64,000 bases of DNA, taken from contig NZ_CP107995.1 in assembly GCF_036116635.1 (NCBI RefSeq), positions 10,483,577-10,547,576 on the forward strand, given 5' to 3'. The notes beneath the pieces were generated by a model. That model had not been told where the DNA came from. It made no database searches and saw only the letters and a list, made by a program, of their open reading frames with translations. Positions 25,777-34,041 of the stretch are shown here, piece after piece. Position 1 is the first letter of the stretch. The number at the start of each line of letters is the position of its first letter. The position numbers and the translations under genes were made by a program. This DNA is from Amycolatopsis sp. NBC_00345 (lineage in GTDB: Bacteria > Actinomycetota > Actinomycetes > Mycobacteriales > Pseudonocardiaceae).

Positions 25777-25873
25777 AAGTGCTGCGAGGGGCTTCTTGCT
25801 GTTTGCTGGTTCTGTTTCCGGTTTCAGGCGCGCTGTCTCCGGGTTTTCAGGCCCGGGTCACTCGCTCGCCGGG

Positions 25874-26845
25874 TCACTCGCTCGCAGAGAACGTGACCGC
25901 CGGAACCTTCGCCACCACGCGACGCGGCTTCGCGGCCGCCTTCACTTCGGGTGCCTTCGGGTCCGCGGTCTTCGGGGCCGCAGTCTTCGCGACGGTCGTC
26001 GCCGAAGCCGCCTTCGCGGGCGAAGCCTTTGCCTGAGCCGCCTTTGCCGGAGCCGCCTTCGCCGGAGCCGCCTTCGGCGCTGCGGCCTTCTTGATCGCGG
26101 CCCTCGGCGACGCGGCCTTCGGTGATGCCGCCTTGGCGGTGGTCTTCCCGGCCACCTTCGCCGCACCACCCTTCGCGGCTGCCTTCGGTGCCGCGGTTTT
26201 CGGTGCTGCAGCCTTTGCGGCTGCCTTCGGTGCGGCAGTCTTCGCAGTTGCCTTCGCCGCACCGCTCTTCGCCGCAGTCTTCGGCGCGGCCGCCGTCGCC
26301 GCAGCCGTCTTAGCCGCAGTGGTCCTGGTCGCAGCGCTCTTAGCCGCGGTGCTCTTGGTCGCGGTGCTCCTGGCTGCAGCGCCCTTGCTCGCGGCAGCCC
26401 TCGTCCCCGCAACCTTCTTCGCCCGGGTGGTCTTCGCGGGCGTGTCCGCCGTGCGGGACGCGGTCTTCCCCGCAGCCGCCTTACGCGAGGCGGGCTCCGC
26501 CTTGGCCGCCCGCTTACCCGCGACCGGCTTCGCCGCCGGCTTGGCCACCGATTTCGCCACCGATTTCGCCGCCGGTGCCTTCGCCACCGATTTCGCCGAA
26601 GCACCCGCCTTCGCCGCTCCCCGCGCCGGCTTCTTCGCGCCCGGCACGAAACGCGGCCGTTGCTTCCGCCCGCCGGTGCGACGGGCGGCGTCCGCGTACC
26701 GGCTCAGGAGCTTGCGCAGCGCGGCCGCGTTCGTGGAGGTGAGGTCGATGTCGTACTCGACGCCGTCGAGGCCGAAGCCGACGGTCTGGGCCGCCGGGCC
26801 GCCGGTCAGGTCGTCCAGAACGCGGACAGCAGTGTTCCTGGCCAT
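25874..26845 (-). CDS. Lsr2-like N-terminal domain fused to a histone-H1-like Ala/Lys/Pro tail
   Basis: A 323-residue, very basic nucleoid-type protein. Residues 1-~60 match the Lsr2 dimerisation domain: MARNTAVRVLDDLTGG, then TVGFGLDGVEYDIDL and AALRKLLSRYADAARR. The C-terminal DNA-binding domain of Lsr2, with its minor-groove RGR motif, is absent. Instead residues ~65-320 are a long disordered tail of AAKPA, TAAPKAAAK, PAKAA and ASPKAASPRA-type repeats like eukaryotic H1 and the tails of mycobacterial HupB. A dimer with two polycationic tails should coat or compact DNA with little sequence choice. The ATG at 26845 has GGAGG 5 bases upstream. Normal Lsr2 is about 110 residues, so this is not the housekeeping copy. 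Function is inferred. Confidence 0.85.
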   Translation of the reverse strand: MARNTAVRVLDDLTGGPAAQTVGFGLDGVEYDIDLTSTNAAALRKLLSRYADAARRTGGRKQRPRFVPGAKKPARGAAKAGASAKSVAKAPAAKSVAKSVAKPAAKPVAGKRAAKAEPASRKAAAGKTASRTADTPAKTTRAKKVAGTRAAASKGAAARSTATKSTAAKSAATRTTAAKTAAATAAAPKTAAKSGAAKATAKTAAPKAAAKAAAPKTAAPKAAAKGGAAKVAGKTTAKAASPKAASPRAAIKKAAAPKAAPAKAAPAKAAQAKASPAKAASATTVAKTAAPKTADPKAPEVKAAAKPRRVVAKVPAVTFSASE

Positions 26846-26990
26846 GAAGCCTCCCGTGCTCGATCGTGATCATGCGTGCAACCGGCACGGCGACGCCCCG
26901 GCTCCCCCCGGTGCCGCCGGTTTCTTGCAGCTGTCTGACGAGAATAGCCGCTGGCTTGCGCGAAGCCGCGTGGTGGTGTGCGCTGAACCC

Positions 26991-28385
26991 ATGTCAGGAC
27001 AGACTTTCGACGTCGTGGTGATCGGGGCCGGACCGGTCGGCGAGGTGGCCGCCGAACGCGCCGCCAAGGACGGGCTCAAGGTGGCGCTCGTCGAGCACGA
27101 GCGGTTCGGCGGGGAGTGCTCCTACTGGGCCTGCATTCCGAGCAAGGCGTTGCTGCGCCCGGGAAACCTGCTCGCCGCGGCCAAGCGGATGCCCGGGGTG
27201 GTGGTCGGCGGCGCGCTCGACCCGGCCCAGGTGTTCGCCCGGCGGGACTGGTTCACCGGCAAGGGCGACGACAGCGGGCAGGTGGACTGGGCGCGCGGCG
27301 CGGGCATCGAGCCGGTGCGCGGCCACGGGCGGATCACCGGCGAGCGCGAGGTGACGGTGGGCGAGGACCAGGTGATCACCGCCCGTCACGCGGTGATCGT
27401 CTGCACCGGCAGCGTCCCCCGGTCGCCGTCGATCCCGGGGCTCGACACGATCCGGCCGTGGGGCTCGCGTGAGGCCACGTCGGCGTCCGCGGTGCCCGCG
27501 CGCCTCGGCGTGCTCGGCGGCGGGGTGGTCGGCGTCGAGATGGCGCAGGCGTGGGCCCGGCTCGGCGCCGAGGTGCACCTGGTGATCACGGGCGAGCGCC
27601 CGCTGCCGAAGCTGCCGGAGTTCGCGGGTGACCTGCTGCTCGGCGGTCTGCGCGAGGCCGGCGTCTTCGTGCACACCGTGTCCGGTATCCGGGAGGTGTC
27701 CCCTGTGGACGGGGGCGCGTCGCTCACGTTGGCCGACGGTGAGCAGCTGGTCGTCGACGAGCTGCTGGTCGCCACCGGCCGCGCCCCGGCGACCGGAGAC
27801 GTCGGCCTCGACGTGCTCGGCCTGCCCACCGGCGCCCCGCTCGCGGTCGACGAGAGCGGCCGGGTGTCCGCCGTGGACGGTGGCTGGCTGTATGGGGCCG
27901 GCGACGTCACCGGCCGCGCGCTGCTGACGCACCAGGGCAAGTACGCCGCGCGCGTCGCCGGCGACAGCGTCGCGGCCCGCGCCCGGGGCGAGCAGATCTC
28001 GACGGAGCCGTGGAGCCGTTACAGCGCGACGGCCGACCACCACGCCGTGCCGCAGGTGGTGTTCACCGACCCGGAGGTGACGTCCGTCGGGCTCACCGAG
28101 GCGCGTGCGGGCTCGGCCGACCGCGTGGTGGACATCGACATCGCGGTGGCCGGCTCGTCACTGCACGCCGACGGGTACAAGGGCAAGGCGCGCATGGTCG
28201 TCGACACCGAGCGCGGGGTGGTGCTCGGGGTGACGTTCGTCGGCCCGGACGTGTCCGAGCTGCTGCACTCGGCGACCATCGCCGTGGTCGGCGAGGTGCC
28301 GCTGGAGCGGTTGTGGCACGCCGTGCCCGCGTTCCCGACGATCAGCGAGGTGTGGCTGCGCCTGCTGGAGGCGTACGGGCTCTGA
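26991..28385 (+). CDS. Class I pyridine nucleotide-disulfide oxidoreductase (lipoamide dehydrogenase/mercuric reductase-like)
   Basis: A 464-residue flavoprotein. It has the FAD motif DVVVIGAGPVGEVAAERAA, the redox-active disulfide in GGECSYWACIPSKALLRP (CxxxxC), a second nucleotide-binding motif GVLGGGVVGVEMAQAW and GWLYGAGDVTGRALLTHQGK for FAD. The C-terminal dimerisation domain ends with HAVPAFPTISE, corresponding to the HPT.SE active-site loop of lipoamide dehydrogenases. The disulfide is intact, so it is probably an active reductase, but it is not in a 2-oxoacid dehydrogenase operon and the substrate is unknown. The ATG at 26991 is selected; the upstream open frame is antisense to the Lsr2-like tail. 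It is convergent with the next gene, with only 3 bases between stops. Confidence 0.9.
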   Translation: MSGQTFDVVVIGAGPVGEVAAERAAKDGLKVALVEHERFGGECSYWACIPSKALLRPGNLLAAAKRMPGVVVGGALDPAQVFARRDWFTGKGDDSGQVDWARGAGIEPVRGHGRITGEREVTVGEDQVITARHAVIVCTGSVPRSPSIPGLDTIRPWGSREATSASAVPARLGVLGGGVVGVEMAQAWARLGAEVHLVITGERPLPKLPEFAGDLLLGGLREAGVFVHTVSGIREVSPVDGGASLTLADGEQLVVDELLVATGRAPATGDVGLDVLGLPTGAPLAVDESGRVSAVDGGWLYGAGDVTGRALLTHQGKYAARVAGDSVAARARGEQISTEPWSRYSATADHHAVPQVVFTDPEVTSVGLTEARAGSADRVVDIDIAVAGSSLHADGYKGKARMVVDTERGVVLGVTFVGPDVSELLHSATIAVVGEVPLERLWHAVPAFPTISEVWLRLLEAYGL

Positions 28386-28388
28386 CGC

Positions 28389-30827
28389 TCAGCTCGGCAG
28401 CACCAGGTCGAGCGCGCCCTTCGCGGCGCGGGCGAGGCCGGGATCGTCCGGAGTGGACGGTCCCGGCAGCCAGACCGCCTGCACCAGCCGCACGCCGTTG
28501 CCCTCGATCTTGCTGGTGTAGGCGGCGCCGTCGAACTGCGGCGCCGGGCCCTGCCACTTGCCGGTCTCGGTGGCGACGTCGATGATGCCGCCGCTGCCCG
28601 GGGTATCGGCGACGTCCTTGAAGTGTGAGGCCTGCGCGGCGTCGGGGAACGCGACGACGGCCACGGTCACCGCGGCCGCGCGCCCGTTGACCTCGGCCGC
28701 GTAACTCGCGCGCTGGACGCCGACGCAGCTCGTCTGCTGCAGGCTCACCTGCACGTCCCCGAACGCGTGCGACGCGCACCGCTGGTCGCCGCTACTGGCG
28801 CGCGCGTTGAACGAAAGGCTCGGCGTCACCGGCGCGCTGGACGCCGGAGCACTGGACGCCGGCGGGTTCGAGGCCGCGGGCCGCGAACTCGAGGCCGGCG
28901 CCGCGGTCTGGCCACTGTCCCCGCCACCCCCGGTCGCCGCGATCACGACCGCGGTGACCAGCAGCACCACCAACAGCCCGATCGCGCCGAGCGGCAACCA
29001 CCGCACCGTCCGCGATTGCTTACCGGAGCCACCGTTCGACGGCGGTGCCGCTCCCGTGCCCGCCGCCGCGCCCGTTGCCGCCGGACGCGGACCACTCTCG
29101 GGCGGCTGAGCCACCGGGTTGGGTCCAGGCTTAGGTCCAGGTTTGGCTACGGGCTGGGGCGCAGCCTTGACCGACCGCGGCGGCGGCGCCATGGCCTCGG
29201 TGACAGCGTCGCTGTCCACCGCCGTGCCCGCCGATCCTGCAGTGCCCGCCGCTGTGCCTGCCACGCTCGCGGTGCCTGCTGCGCTTGCCGCTGAGCCCGC
29301 GACGCCCGCCGTGCCTCCCGCGCGCGCTGCCGTGCCAGCGGTGCCAGCCGTTCTGCCGGTCGCACCGCCCGATGTGGACGGACCCGGCCGTCCCGGCGAG
29401 GCGACGGACTCGGTCGGCTCATCGGCGAGCCCTGCCGCGGTCCCGGCGGCCTGGGCGACCGTCGGAGCGCTCGCCGCGGGGGAAGACGCGGCTGAACGGC
29501 TGGGTTGACCCACCTCCGGTGCGGGCGAGGATGTCGGACTCGCGCCGGGGAAGACCGGACCAGCGGCGGCGGTACCTGGGGAAGCAGGACCAGCCGCAGC
29601 GGTGCCGGGGAAAGCCGAGCCCGGGGAAGTCGAGCCTGGGAAAGCGGCACCTGGGGAAGTCGAGCCGGGGAAAGCGGTACTTGGGGAAGCCGAGCCGGGG
29701 GAAGGCGGAACGGCGGGCGGGGCAATGTGCGGAACCGGCGCGATCGTCGGGAACACTGGCGGCGGAGGTGGCACCGAGGTGATCTTCGGGCGGGCTGCGG
29801 GCTTCGGCGGGCCGGATCTGTCCGGATGGGACATCGGGACAGTCGGCGGAGCCGCGGCCACGGCAGGCATCCCGGACGGCGCCCCCGCAGTCGCCGAGGC
29901 CGCCGCACCAGCGGACGCCCCCGAAGCCGCTGCAGCAGCCCCCGCCGAGGACGCCCTGGCAGCAGCCGCCGCGGACGCCTCGGCAGGATTCCCTGCCGAG
30001 GACTGTGCTGCCGAGGACTGTGCTGCCGAGGGCCGTGCCGCTGTCGAGGACTGTGCCGCCGAAGCCGCCGAAGCCGCCGCGCCCGAGCGCCCCGCAGCCG
30101 AAGCCACCGCAGAGGATGCCACCGGAGGCACACCAGCACCCGCAGCAGCAGGACCCGCCGCTCGACCACCAGTGGCCACAGAGGACACCCGGCTCTCCGG
30201 CGGCATCGGGGAATCGTCGGTGAAGCGGACGAAACCCTCGCCCAGCAGGACGTCGTCCGGGAGGGGCGGGGCGTCCGGGGCGAAGGCGGTGATCAGGGCG
30301 CGCGCCTGGTCCAGCGAGCGCGGACGGCGGGCCGTGGCGAGGGAGACCGTCGCCGCGAGCATGGTGGTGGGGGTCGGGTGCAGGACGCGGACCGGGCCGG
30401 CCAGGTCGGCCGGCGGCTGGTCGACGGTCTCGACGTACGGGCCCACCGCGATGATCGTGCCGACCGGGCCGGTGCCCGGCGCCAGCTCCGCCATCCGCCG
30501 TTCGCACTCCTGCGACAGGTCGAGCGCCTCCGTGGCCGGGTTGACGGCGTCGTCACCGTGGACCAGGGGCCAGCCGTCGGCCTTCCACGGGCCGCCGAGC
30601 GGGGCCTCGAGGCGCAGCGCCGGGTCGGGCAGGTCCACGCCGATCACGATGAGCACGCCCTTCGGCAGTACTACCACCGCTTCCACGGCCCGGTCACCGC
30701 CGACCGGGTGCGCGCCGACCAGGGCGACCCCGCCGATCACGGTGCTGCCGCGGCCGAGCGAAGCCAGCGCCGCCCGCACGTCTTCGGCGACGCGCGACGG
30801 CTGCTGCCCGAGGCGGACCAGTCGCAC
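28389..30827 (-). CDS. Large single-pass membrane protein with long Ala/Pro/Ser/Gly-rich region
   Basis: About 812 residues, function unknown. Residues 1-~210 form a folded cytoplasmic domain (VVVLPKGVLIVIGVDLPDPA and KADGWPLVHG are typical); I see a faint resemblance to nuclease-related domains but no catalytic set. Residues ~215-605 are low complexity, with a 9-10-residue tandem motif like FPGSTSPGSA encoded near 29560-29705. A single transmembrane helix (~610-632, WLPLGAIGLLVVLLVTAVVI) is followed by a Ser/Pro linker and a ~140-residue extracytoplasmic domain with two cysteines (DQRCASHAF, QTSCVGVQ). I use the GTG at 30827 because AGGAGG lies 6 bases upstream; a GTG five codons earlier is possible. 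It is divergent from the DUF3145 gene. Confidence 0.7.
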   Translation of the reverse strand: MRLVRLGQQPSRVAEDVRAALASLGRGSTVIGGVALVGAHPVGGDRAVEAVVVLPKGVLIVIGVDLPDPALRLEAPLGGPWKADGWPLVHGDDAVNPATEALDLSQECERRMAELAPGTGPVGTIIAVGPYVETVDQPPADLAGPVRVLHPTPTTMLAATVSLATARRPRSLDQARALITAFAPDAPPLPDDVLLGEGFVRFTDDSPMPPESRVSSVATGGRAAGPAAAGAGVPPVASSAVASAAGRSGAAASAASAAQSSTAARPSAAQSSAAQSSAGNPAEASAAAAARASSAGAAAAASGASAGAAASATAGAPSGMPAVAAAPPTVPMSHPDRSGPPKPAARPKITSVPPPPPVFPTIAPVPHIAPPAVPPSPGSASPSTAFPGSTSPGAAFPGSTSPGSAFPGTAAAGPASPGTAAAGPVFPGASPTSSPAPEVGQPSRSAASSPAASAPTVAQAAGTAAGLADEPTESVASPGRPGPSTSGGATGRTAGTAGTAARAGGTAGVAGSAASAAGTASVAGTAAGTAGSAGTAVDSDAVTEAMAPPPRSVKAAPQPVAKPGPKPGPNPVAQPPESGPRPAATGAAAGTGAAPPSNGGSGKQSRTVRWLPLGAIGLLVVLLVTAVVIAATGGGGDSGQTAAPASSSRPAASNPPASSAPASSAPVTPSLSFNARASSGDQRCASHAFGDVQVSLQQTSCVGVQRASYAAEVNGRAAAVTVAVVAFPDAAQASHFKDVADTPGSGGIIDVATETGKWQGPAPQFDGAAYTSKIEGNGVRLVQAVWLPGPSTPDDPGLARAAKGALDLVLPS

Positions 30828-31100
30828 CGAAACCCTCCTCACCTCGACCGTTTCCGGGGCACCACGCTAGCGCGCCCGGCCCCGTACACGGCGCGACACG
30901 GGGAAGCGTCGGCGTGGCTCCCTCCTAAAGGGGGTTCCCGTGCGACTTGTGGTGTTCGTGTGGCCAAACGGCACGGTTGGGGTGCAGAATGTGCTACACA
31001 GTCCTGCAAGTCGGGAAGAGACACGGAAGCGCACAGAGCCCGTCGCTGGTCGAGAGGTCGTAGGGGAAGACGTCCCTCGTCGAGCAAGCGGAGGTCAGCA

Positions 31101-31604
31101 GTGAGCACCCGTGGCAACACCCGAGGCGTGGTGTACGTCCACTCGTCGCCGTCTGCGGTTTGCCCGCACGTCGAGTGGGCTATTTCGGGCACCCTGGGTG
31201 CCCGAGTCGAGCTGAAGTGGACGGCGCAGCCCGCCAGTCCCGGACAGCTCCGCGCCGAATGCGGCTGGCGCGCGCCCGCCGGCAGCGGCGGCAAGCTGGC
31301 CGCCGCGCTCAAGGCGTGGCCGATGCTGCGCTTCGAGGTCACCGAGGAACCCAGCGCCGGCGTCGACGGCGAACGGTTCTGTTTCGCGCCCGGCCTCGGC
31401 CTGTGGCACGGGCGGACCAGCGCCAACGGCGACATCGTGGTGGGCGAGGACCAGCTGCGCGCGCTCGTGAGCATGACGCGTGGCGGTGAATCCTTGGCAC
31501 ACAAGCTGGACGAGCTGCTGGCGGCGGGCTGGGACGAGGCGCTGGAGCCCTACCGGCACGCCGGCGACGGCGCCCCGGTCACGTGGCTGCACCAGGTCGG
31601 CTGA
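31101..31604 (+). CDS. DUF3145 domain protein
   Basis: A 167-residue protein matching DUF3145, a family largely restricted to actinobacteria. Recognisable segments are NTRGVVYVHSSPSAVCPHVE at the N-terminus, RFEVTEEPSAGVDGERFCF in the middle and the C-terminal LEPYRHAGDGAPVTWLHQVG. No function is established. In Streptomyces members of this family lie close to the FAS-II genes, as here (fabF ends less than 1 kb away), which hints at a link with fatty-acid or envelope metabolism. The GTG at 31101 has GGAGG 6 bases upstream. The next gene on the strand starts 31 bases later. Confidence 0.88.
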   Translation: MSTRGNTRGVVYVHSSPSAVCPHVEWAISGTLGARVELKWTAQPASPGQLRAECGWRAPAGSGGKLAAALKAWPMLRFEVTEEPSAGVDGERFCFAPGLGLWHGRTSANGDIVVGEDQLRALVSMTRGGESLAHKLDELLAAGWDEALEPYRHAGDGAPVTWLHQVG

Positions 31605-31635
31605 CCCCGGACGGCGGGTGGGTACCCTCTCAGGG

Positions 31636-32235
31636 GTGACCGCCCAACCGCCCGCACACTCCCGCCAGCGGTGGCTGGTGCCCGTCCTGGTCGTGGTGCT
31701 GTCCCTCACCGTCGGTGGCGGCCTGCTCGCACGTGAGCTGTACCAGCGGCCGGAGCCGAAGCCCGCCGACGCCGCCGTGGTGGCCCCGTCCACGTCGGTG
31801 GAACCCGACGACCAGCCGGGGCCCGGCAAGGTCCAAGTCACCGACGACGTGGCGCACCATCCGCAGGACGAGGCGGTGCGCCCGGTCATCCAGGGGTACT
31901 TCGACTCGATCAACAACCGCAATTACGACGCCTGGAAGACGACGGTCAGCGTCCAGCGGGTGCAGCAGAAGCCGTCGGCCGAGGCCTGGGCGAAGGACTT
32001 CCGGTCCACGAAGGACGGCAGCATCCTCATCGAGCGGATCGAGCCCGCCCCGCACGGGTCGCTGCGCGTGCTGCTGGCGTTCAACAGCACGCAGTCGGTC
32101 GAAGACGCGCCGGCGAACTTCAAGAACGGGTGCATCCACTGGCGGCTCGTGCTGCCCATGGTCTTCCAGAACGGCGGCTTCAAGATCGACACCGTCGACA
32201 GCACCAGCCGCACGCCGGAGAGCGAAGCCTGCTGA
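31636..32235 (+). CDS. Membrane-anchored hypothetical protein
   Basis: About 199 residues. A single N-terminal transmembrane helix (residues ~15-33, WLVPVLVVVLSLTVGGGLL) anchors an extracytoplasmic domain with a linker rich in Pro and Asp. The domain (VIQGYFDSINNRNYDAWKTT, then SILIERIEP and the C-terminal CIHWRLVLPMVFQNGGFKID) has the look of an NTF2/SnoaL-like or lumazine-binding-related fold, though I cannot assign it. The GTG at 31636 is preferred to the longer frame, which overlaps the DUF3145 gene. It is probably co-transcribed with DUF3145 and ends at the strong terminator 44 bases downstream. Confidence 0.75.
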   Translation: MTAQPPAHSRQRWLVPVLVVVLSLTVGGGLLARELYQRPEPKPADAAVVAPSTSVEPDDQPGPGKVQVTDDVAHHPQDEAVRPVIQGYFDSINNRNYDAWKTTVSVQRVQQKPSAEAWAKDFRSTKDGSILIERIEPAPHGSLRVLLAFNSTQSVEDAPANFKNGCIHWRLVLPMVFQNGGFKIDTVDSTSRTPESEAC

Positions 32236-32278
32236 GCCGCGGTTCCGGTAACCGGCGGCTTCACGTCCCAGGAAACAG

Positions 32279-32314
32279 AAAAGGGCCCTCCCCGCGTGGG
32301 GAAGGGCCCTTTTT
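32279..32314. terminator. Bidirectional rho-independent terminator
   Basis: AAAAGGGCCCTCCCC, a GCGT loop, and GGGGAAGGGCCCTTTTT form a long GC stem flanked by an A-tract on one side and a T-tract on the other. It lies between the convergent membrane-protein and fabF genes and should stop transcription in both directions. Confidence 0.93.
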
Positions 32315-32330
32315 CCGTAGTTCCGCCGGA

Positions 32331-33581
32331 TCAGACGGCGGGGGTGAACAGCAGCGCGGTGTTGTGGCCGCCGAAGCCGAACGAGTTGCTGATCGCCGCG
32401 GTGATCTCCACCTTGCGGTTCTCGCCCGACACCACGTCGAGCTGGACCTTCGGGTCGAGCTCGCTGAGGTTCAGCGTCGCCGGCACCACACCCTCGTACA
32501 TCGAGAGGATCGTGGCGATGCCCTCCACCGCGCCGGCGCCGCCGACGAGGTGGCCGAGGGCGCCCTTCGGCGCGGTGACCACCGGGTGGTCGCCGATGGC
32601 GGTCCGGATCGCGGCCGCTTCGCCGAGGTCACCGACCACAGTGGACGTGGCGTGGGCGTTCACGTGCCCGATGTCGGCCGGGGTCAGCCCGGCCAAGGCC
32701 ATCGCCGCCCGCATGGCCGCGATCTGCCCGATGCCGTCCGGGTGGTTGCCGGTGATGTGGTAGCCGTCGGAAGTGATCCCGTAGCCGGCCAGCTTGGCGT
32801 AGACGCGCGCGCCGCGGGCCTTGGCGCGGTCGGCCCGCTCCAGCACCACGACGCCCGAGCCTTCACCGAGGACGAAGCCGTCACGGCTGACGTCGAACGG
32901 CCGTGAGGCGGCCGCCGGGTCGTCGTTGCGGGTCGACACCGTGCGCGCCTGGGCGAAGCCGGCCAGCGTGATCGGGTGGATGCACGCCTCGGCGCCGCCG
33001 GCGACCACGACGTCGGCCCGGCCGGACCGGATCATCTCGTAGCCGGTGGCGATGCCCTCGGCGCCGGAGGCGCACGCCGAGGCCGGGGAGTGCACGCCCG
33101 CGCGGGCCTTCAGGTCGATGCTCACGTGCGCGGCAGGCCCGTTGGGCATCAGCATCGGCACGGTGAGCGGGGAGACCTTGCGAATACCCTGCTGGTGCAA
33201 CAGGTCGTTCTGGGTGAGCAGCGTCACCGGCCCGCCGACGCCGGTGCCGATCGAAACGCCGAGGCGCTCCGGTTCGACGTCGGTGTGCTCGTCGGTCTGC
33301 TCGGTGAAGCCGGCGTCGGCCCAGGCCTGCCGCGCGGCGATGATCGCCACCTGCTCGCACCGGTCCAGCCGCCGGGCCTGGACCCGCGGCAGCACCTCGG
33401 AGGGCTCGACGGCCAGCGTCGCCCCGATCTTCACGGGCAGGCCGAGTTCCTCGACCCAGTCCGCGGTCAGCGGGCGGATGCCGCTGCGACCGGCCAGCAG
33501 GCCGTCCCAAGTGGACGCGACGTCTCCGCCGAGCGGGGTGGTGGCCCCCATACCGGTGATCACGACGTCGATGTTGCTCAT
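32331..33581 (-). CDS. fabF: Beta-ketoacyl-ACP synthase II
   Basis: A 416-residue FAS-II condensing enzyme that extends acyl-ACP with malonyl-ACP. The catalytic triad is Cys170 (SPASACASGAEGIA), His in VNAHATSTVVGD and His in GALGHLVGGAGAVEGI. Near the C-terminus the NSFGFGGHNTALLF loop is present. It is the last gene of fabD-fabH-acpP-fabF. Relatives in mycobacteria are KasA and KasB; because only one copy follows acpP here I use fabF. Its mRNA is separated from acpP by a strong palindrome that may lower fabF expression relative to ACP. The gene ends at a bidirectional terminator. Confidence 0.96.
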   Translation of the reverse strand: MSNIDVVITGMGATTPLGGDVASTWDGLLAGRSGIRPLTADWVEELGLPVKIGATLAVEPSEVLPRVQARRLDRCEQVAIIAARQAWADAGFTEQTDEHTDVEPERLGVSIGTGVGGPVTLLTQNDLLHQQGIRKVSPLTVPMLMPNGPAAHVSIDLKARAGVHSPASACASGAEGIATGYEMIRSGRADVVVAGGAEACIHPITLAGFAQARTVSTRNDDPAAASRPFDVSRDGFVLGEGSGVVVLERADRAKARGARVYAKLAGYGITSDGYHITGNHPDGIGQIAAMRAAMALAGLTPADIGHVNAHATSTVVGDLGEAAAIRTAIGDHPVVTAPKGALGHLVGGAGAVEGIATILSMYEGVVPATLNLSELDPKVQLDVVSGENRKVEITAAISNSFGFGGHNTALLFTPAV

Positions 33582-33681
33582 GCGCTTACCTCACTGGCGC
33601 TCGGTGTGGCCTGAGCCGGATGCGCAGTGCTCAATGGTTCACTCGCAAGCTCGCTCACAGGAGTCTCCCCAAGGTCCGGCT

Positions 33682-33707
33682 CCGGGCCGGGAAGCTTCCC
33701 GGTCCGG
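33682..33707 (-). promoter_or_regulatory. Palindrome between acpP and fabF (possible attenuator or RNA-stability hairpin)
   Basis: A 26-base near-perfect palindrome centred on GGGAAGCTTCCC, extending through CCGG arms with one G-U pair. It begins 13 bases after the acpP stop inside the presumed operon transcript. It has no U-tract, so it may be a partial terminator or a 3' stabiliser that keeps acpP mRNA more abundant than fabF. Confidence 0.55.
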
Positions 33708-33720
33708 GTACGAAGAGGAC

Positions 33721-33966
33721 TTAGTTCTGGTTGGCGGACACGTAGTTCACCGCGTCGCCAACGGTCTTCAGGTTGGCCAGCTCGTCGTCCGGGATCTTGA
33801 CGCCGAACTTGTCCTCGGCCTGCACGGCGATCTCGACCATCGACAGCGAGTCGATGTCCAGGTCGTCCACGAACGACTTCTCGGCGGTGACGTCGTCCTG
33901 AGCCACACCGGCCACCTCTTCGACGATCTCGGCGAGGCCGGCGAGGATCTCAGCGTTGTCAGCCAT
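33721..33966 (-). CDS. acpP: Acyl carrier protein
   Basis: An 81-residue acidic protein that carries growing acyl chains in FAS-II. The phosphopantetheine attachment serine is Ser40 in DLDIDSLSMVEIAV, the canonical DSL motif. The four-helix pattern and abundant Glu and Asp are typical. The open frame continues 25 codons upstream, but the family starts at the ATG at 33966, with AAGGGA about 9 bases before it. It lies between fabH and fabF, the standard actinobacterial order. No mycobacterial-style C-terminal extension is present, which suggests an ordinary ACP rather than the mycolate-specialised AcpM. Confidence 0.97.
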   Translation of the reverse strand: MADNAEILAGLAEIVEEVAGVAQDDVTAEKSFVDDLDIDSLSMVEIAVQAEDKFGVKIPDDELANLKTVGDAVNYVSANQN

Positions 33967-34041
33967 GGGGGTTGTTCCCTTCTCGGTTCTTCTTTTGGTA
34001 GTCCACCCCGCGGGCACGGCGCCCGCGGGGAAAGTATCCAC

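Larger units (their letters stand above)
24284..25795. terminator. Bidirectional terminator hairpin split by the IS30 insertion
   Basis: The left stem GAAGCCCCTCGC (24284-24295) and right stem GCGAGGGGCTTC (25784-25795) are exact reverse complements, with further pairing of flanking ACAGC and GCTGT across a 2-base bulge, and a T-rich run after the right arm. Removing 24305-25776 and one AAG copy joins them into a 12-bp stem with a 13-base loop. The hairpin would have served the convergent lipoate-ligase-like and Lsr2-like genes. Confidence 0.75.
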
